A stretch of 57,656 bases of DNA from JAAYZQ01 sp034428935. Lineage in GTDB: Bacteria > Chloroflexota > Anaerolineae > JAAYZQ01. The translations under genes and the position numbers were made by a program. Numbering within the stretch: the stretch's first letter is position 1; each line of letters starts with the position of its first letter. The notes under the pieces are model-generated. The model searched no databases and was not told the origin of the DNA. It was given only the letters and a program-made list of their open reading frames with translations. Positions 56,788-57,656 of this stretch are shown piece after piece. The stretch spans positions 1-57,656 of the forward strand of contig DAOUHB010000192.1 in NCBI GenBank assembly GCA_034428935.1. Reading direction: 5' to 3'.

Positions 56788-57192
56788 CTACCCGCCAAGG
56801 TTGGCGCCAGGCAAGCGCTCCCAACTGCCGCCGATCCAGCCGACGACGCGGCTACTCTCCGGCAGGGGCAGCACCAGGGTCTGGCCCGTCTCCACGTCTA
56901 CCAGGCGCCGCCGCGGCTTGCCGTCGGACAGGTCAAAGGTTTCGACCAGCAGCCCCCGGCCATCGCTCGTCCAATAGACCACCCCCGACAGATCGGGCAC
57001 GGCGTCTGGCTCACCGGCGGCCGGTGGAGCCGTGGGGAGAGGCGAGGACGGGATCATGGCCGATGGCATGGCGTCCTCTTCTCCCAGCGGAAGCTGGGCT
57101 CCGCCTTGTCCGGCGGCCTGAAGCCGGGTACCACAGGCAGCGACGAGCGGGAGCAGCAGCAACGCGAGCAATACACGGACAACCGTTATCAT
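56788..57192 (-). CDS. Short lipoprotein related to the operon's propeller lipoprotein
   Basis: This 134-residue protein starts at ATG 57192 with GGAGGT upstream. The lipobox is LPLVAAC (about residue 20). After a Pro/Ser/Ala linker, one or two blade-like strands remain (GVVYWTSDGRGLLVETFD, ETGQTLVLPLPESSRVVGW). The end matches the end of the 53802-55049 lipoprotein (WT-D, LV-x-x-(S/T)G and a shared RV-x-GW). It is the first gene of the operon, 88 bases ahead of the regulator. It looks like a shortened paralogue rather than a decayed gene, since its signal and start are intact. Confidence 0.75.
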   Translation of the reverse strand: MITVVRVLLALLLLPLVAACGTRLQAAGQGGAQLPLGEEDAMPSAMIPSSPLPTAPPAAGEPDAVPDLSGVVYWTSDGRGLLVETFDLSDGKPRRRLVDVETGQTLVLPLPESSRVVGWIGGSWERLPGANLGG

Positions 57193-57249
57193 TTTGCCAC
57201 CTCCAGAATCGCTTCGTGATGTTGTCACCTGTATGCTACCACTCGCCTG

Positions 57250-57266
57250 TGGCACCCGTATGGCAC
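57250..57266. promoter_or_regulatory. 11-bp-period direct repeat, possible OmpR-type operator
   Basis: TGGCAC at 57250-57255 is repeated at 57261-57266, a spacing of one helical turn, as for tandem OmpR-family sites. It lies in the leader between the operon promoter and the first gene, so binding by the operon's own regulator is a possibility only. Confidence 0.3.
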
Positions 57267-57379
57267 CGCTGTGTCAAGCCTGAAACAGCGTGTCGCAGCG
57301 GCCTTGCTCGTAGTCTCCTGGGGTTTGATACCGGACGCACAGCCAAAACAGCGTAGTGAACACGACAACCGCCGCCCCT

Positions 57380-57407
57380 ATTATATCGTGCCAGGGAGGT
57401 TTGTCAA
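57380..57407 (-). promoter_or_regulatory. Promoter of the lipoprotein/two-component operon
   Basis: On the minus strand TTGACA (57407-57402), 16 bases, TATAAT (57385-57380). The predicted start is near 57373, giving a leader of about 180 bases. The 385-base gap 57193-57577 otherwise contains only the direct repeat and a palindrome. Confidence 0.8.
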
Positions 57408-57464
57408 GCTGCCTGGCTGCCTGACAGGAATTCTTAATATGGCCCGGGTTTGGCCCGCTTGCTC

Positions 57465-57487
57465 CCGCCAGATCGCCAGATCTGGCG
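57465..57487. repeat. CGCCAGATCTGGCG palindrome with an adjoining half copy
   Basis: CGCCAGATCTGGCG (57474-57487) is a perfect palindrome, directly preceded by another CCGCCAGATC. It lies about 90 bases beyond the end of the partial minus-strand gene and may be a terminator or a dispersed repeat. Confidence 0.5.
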
Positions 57488-57577
57488 GTCTACGCCGAGC
57501 GAATAAGCAGAGTCGGGCTTGCGCCTCGCTAAAATCAGAATTGCTGCTGCTGCCCGCGAGCCGGCCGGGGCGGGATC

Positions 57578-57656
57578 TCAATCCGGGCGGCGGGCGTTGC
57601 GGAACCCCTGGAGGATGTAGAGGGCGGCGCCCAGGAGGGCGGTGATCCACAGGGTG
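57578..57656 (-). CDS. C-terminus of a membrane protein (partial)
   Basis: The minus strand reads TLWITALLGAALYILQGF, then RNARRPD and a stop. This is a hydrophobic span followed by a short basic tail, as at the end of many inner-membrane proteins. The family cannot be determined from 25 residues. GC content and codon choice fit the other genes. Confidence 0.5.
   Translation of the reverse strand, partial: TLWITALLGAALYILQGFRNARRPD

Overview
The window is GC-rich DNA, most likely from a member of the Chloroflexota (Anaerolineae/Caldilineae type). This is inferred from protein style, not from a marker gene: there is no rRNA, tRNA or ribosomal gene here. The hints are very large secreted or surface proteins, Tat lipoproteins with Thr/Pro/Ser linkers, an oversized GH13 enzyme, polytopic mannosyltransferase-like and 6-PTPS-related membrane proteins, and frequent GTG/TTG starts. 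Many near-consensus sigma70-type promoters (TTGACA-like, about 17 bp, TATAAT-like) precede the transcription units.

Layout. 1-150: the 5' end of an IS256-like transposase gene (minus strand) and its probable terminal repeat, lying on the 5' end of a PGRP/amidase gene. 909-10115: one 3068-residue protein with six LamG-like repeats. 10137-14896 (minus): a four-gene lipoate-assembly operon made of a lipoate ligase with a DUF116 tail, a geranylgeranyl-reductase-like flavoprotein (LipT type) and two radical SAM proteins (LipS1/LipS2 type). 15181-28937: a seven-gene envelope operon with an exported protein, an ABC-2 ATPase and permease, a coiled-coil protein, MoxR ATPase, DUF58 protein and a 1642-residue protein with three vWA domains. 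28993-29085: a relic of a class-V aminotransferase. 29247-31572: SagB-type oxidoreductase, methyltransferase and YdjC-type deacetylase. 31712-34178: a Tat lipoprotein glycosidase-like protein on a probably leaderless mRNA, and a DUF2270-DUF2179-like membrane protein. 34181-38762 (minus): two polytopic sugar-transfer-like membrane proteins and a ferredoxin.

38842-38999 is an unusual block of four different hairpins with the same loop context, enclosed by inverted repeats. Then come a methyltransferase, an 1186-residue GH13 enzyme, a TspO-like protein, a heterodimeric ABC exporter (44729-48564), an exported alpha/beta hydrolase, and a RelB/RelE-like pair whose toxin reading frame runs into a histidine-kinase relic. 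After these are a receiver-only response regulator, an acyltransferase-3 protein and a GNAT enzyme. 53802-57192 (minus) is an operon of lipoprotein, OmpR-type regulator, histidine kinase and beta-propeller lipoprotein. The last bases hold the C-terminus of another minus-strand membrane protein.

Functional links. The lipoate operon looks like a self-contained LipA/LipB-independent route. The MoxR/DUF58/vWA operon probably acts on envelope complexes together with its ABC exporter. The final two-component operon brackets its sensor and regulator with two related lipoproteins, suggesting a sensing module with periplasmic or surface partners. Short dispersed palindromes sit inside two of the operons and may affect expression or mRNA ends.
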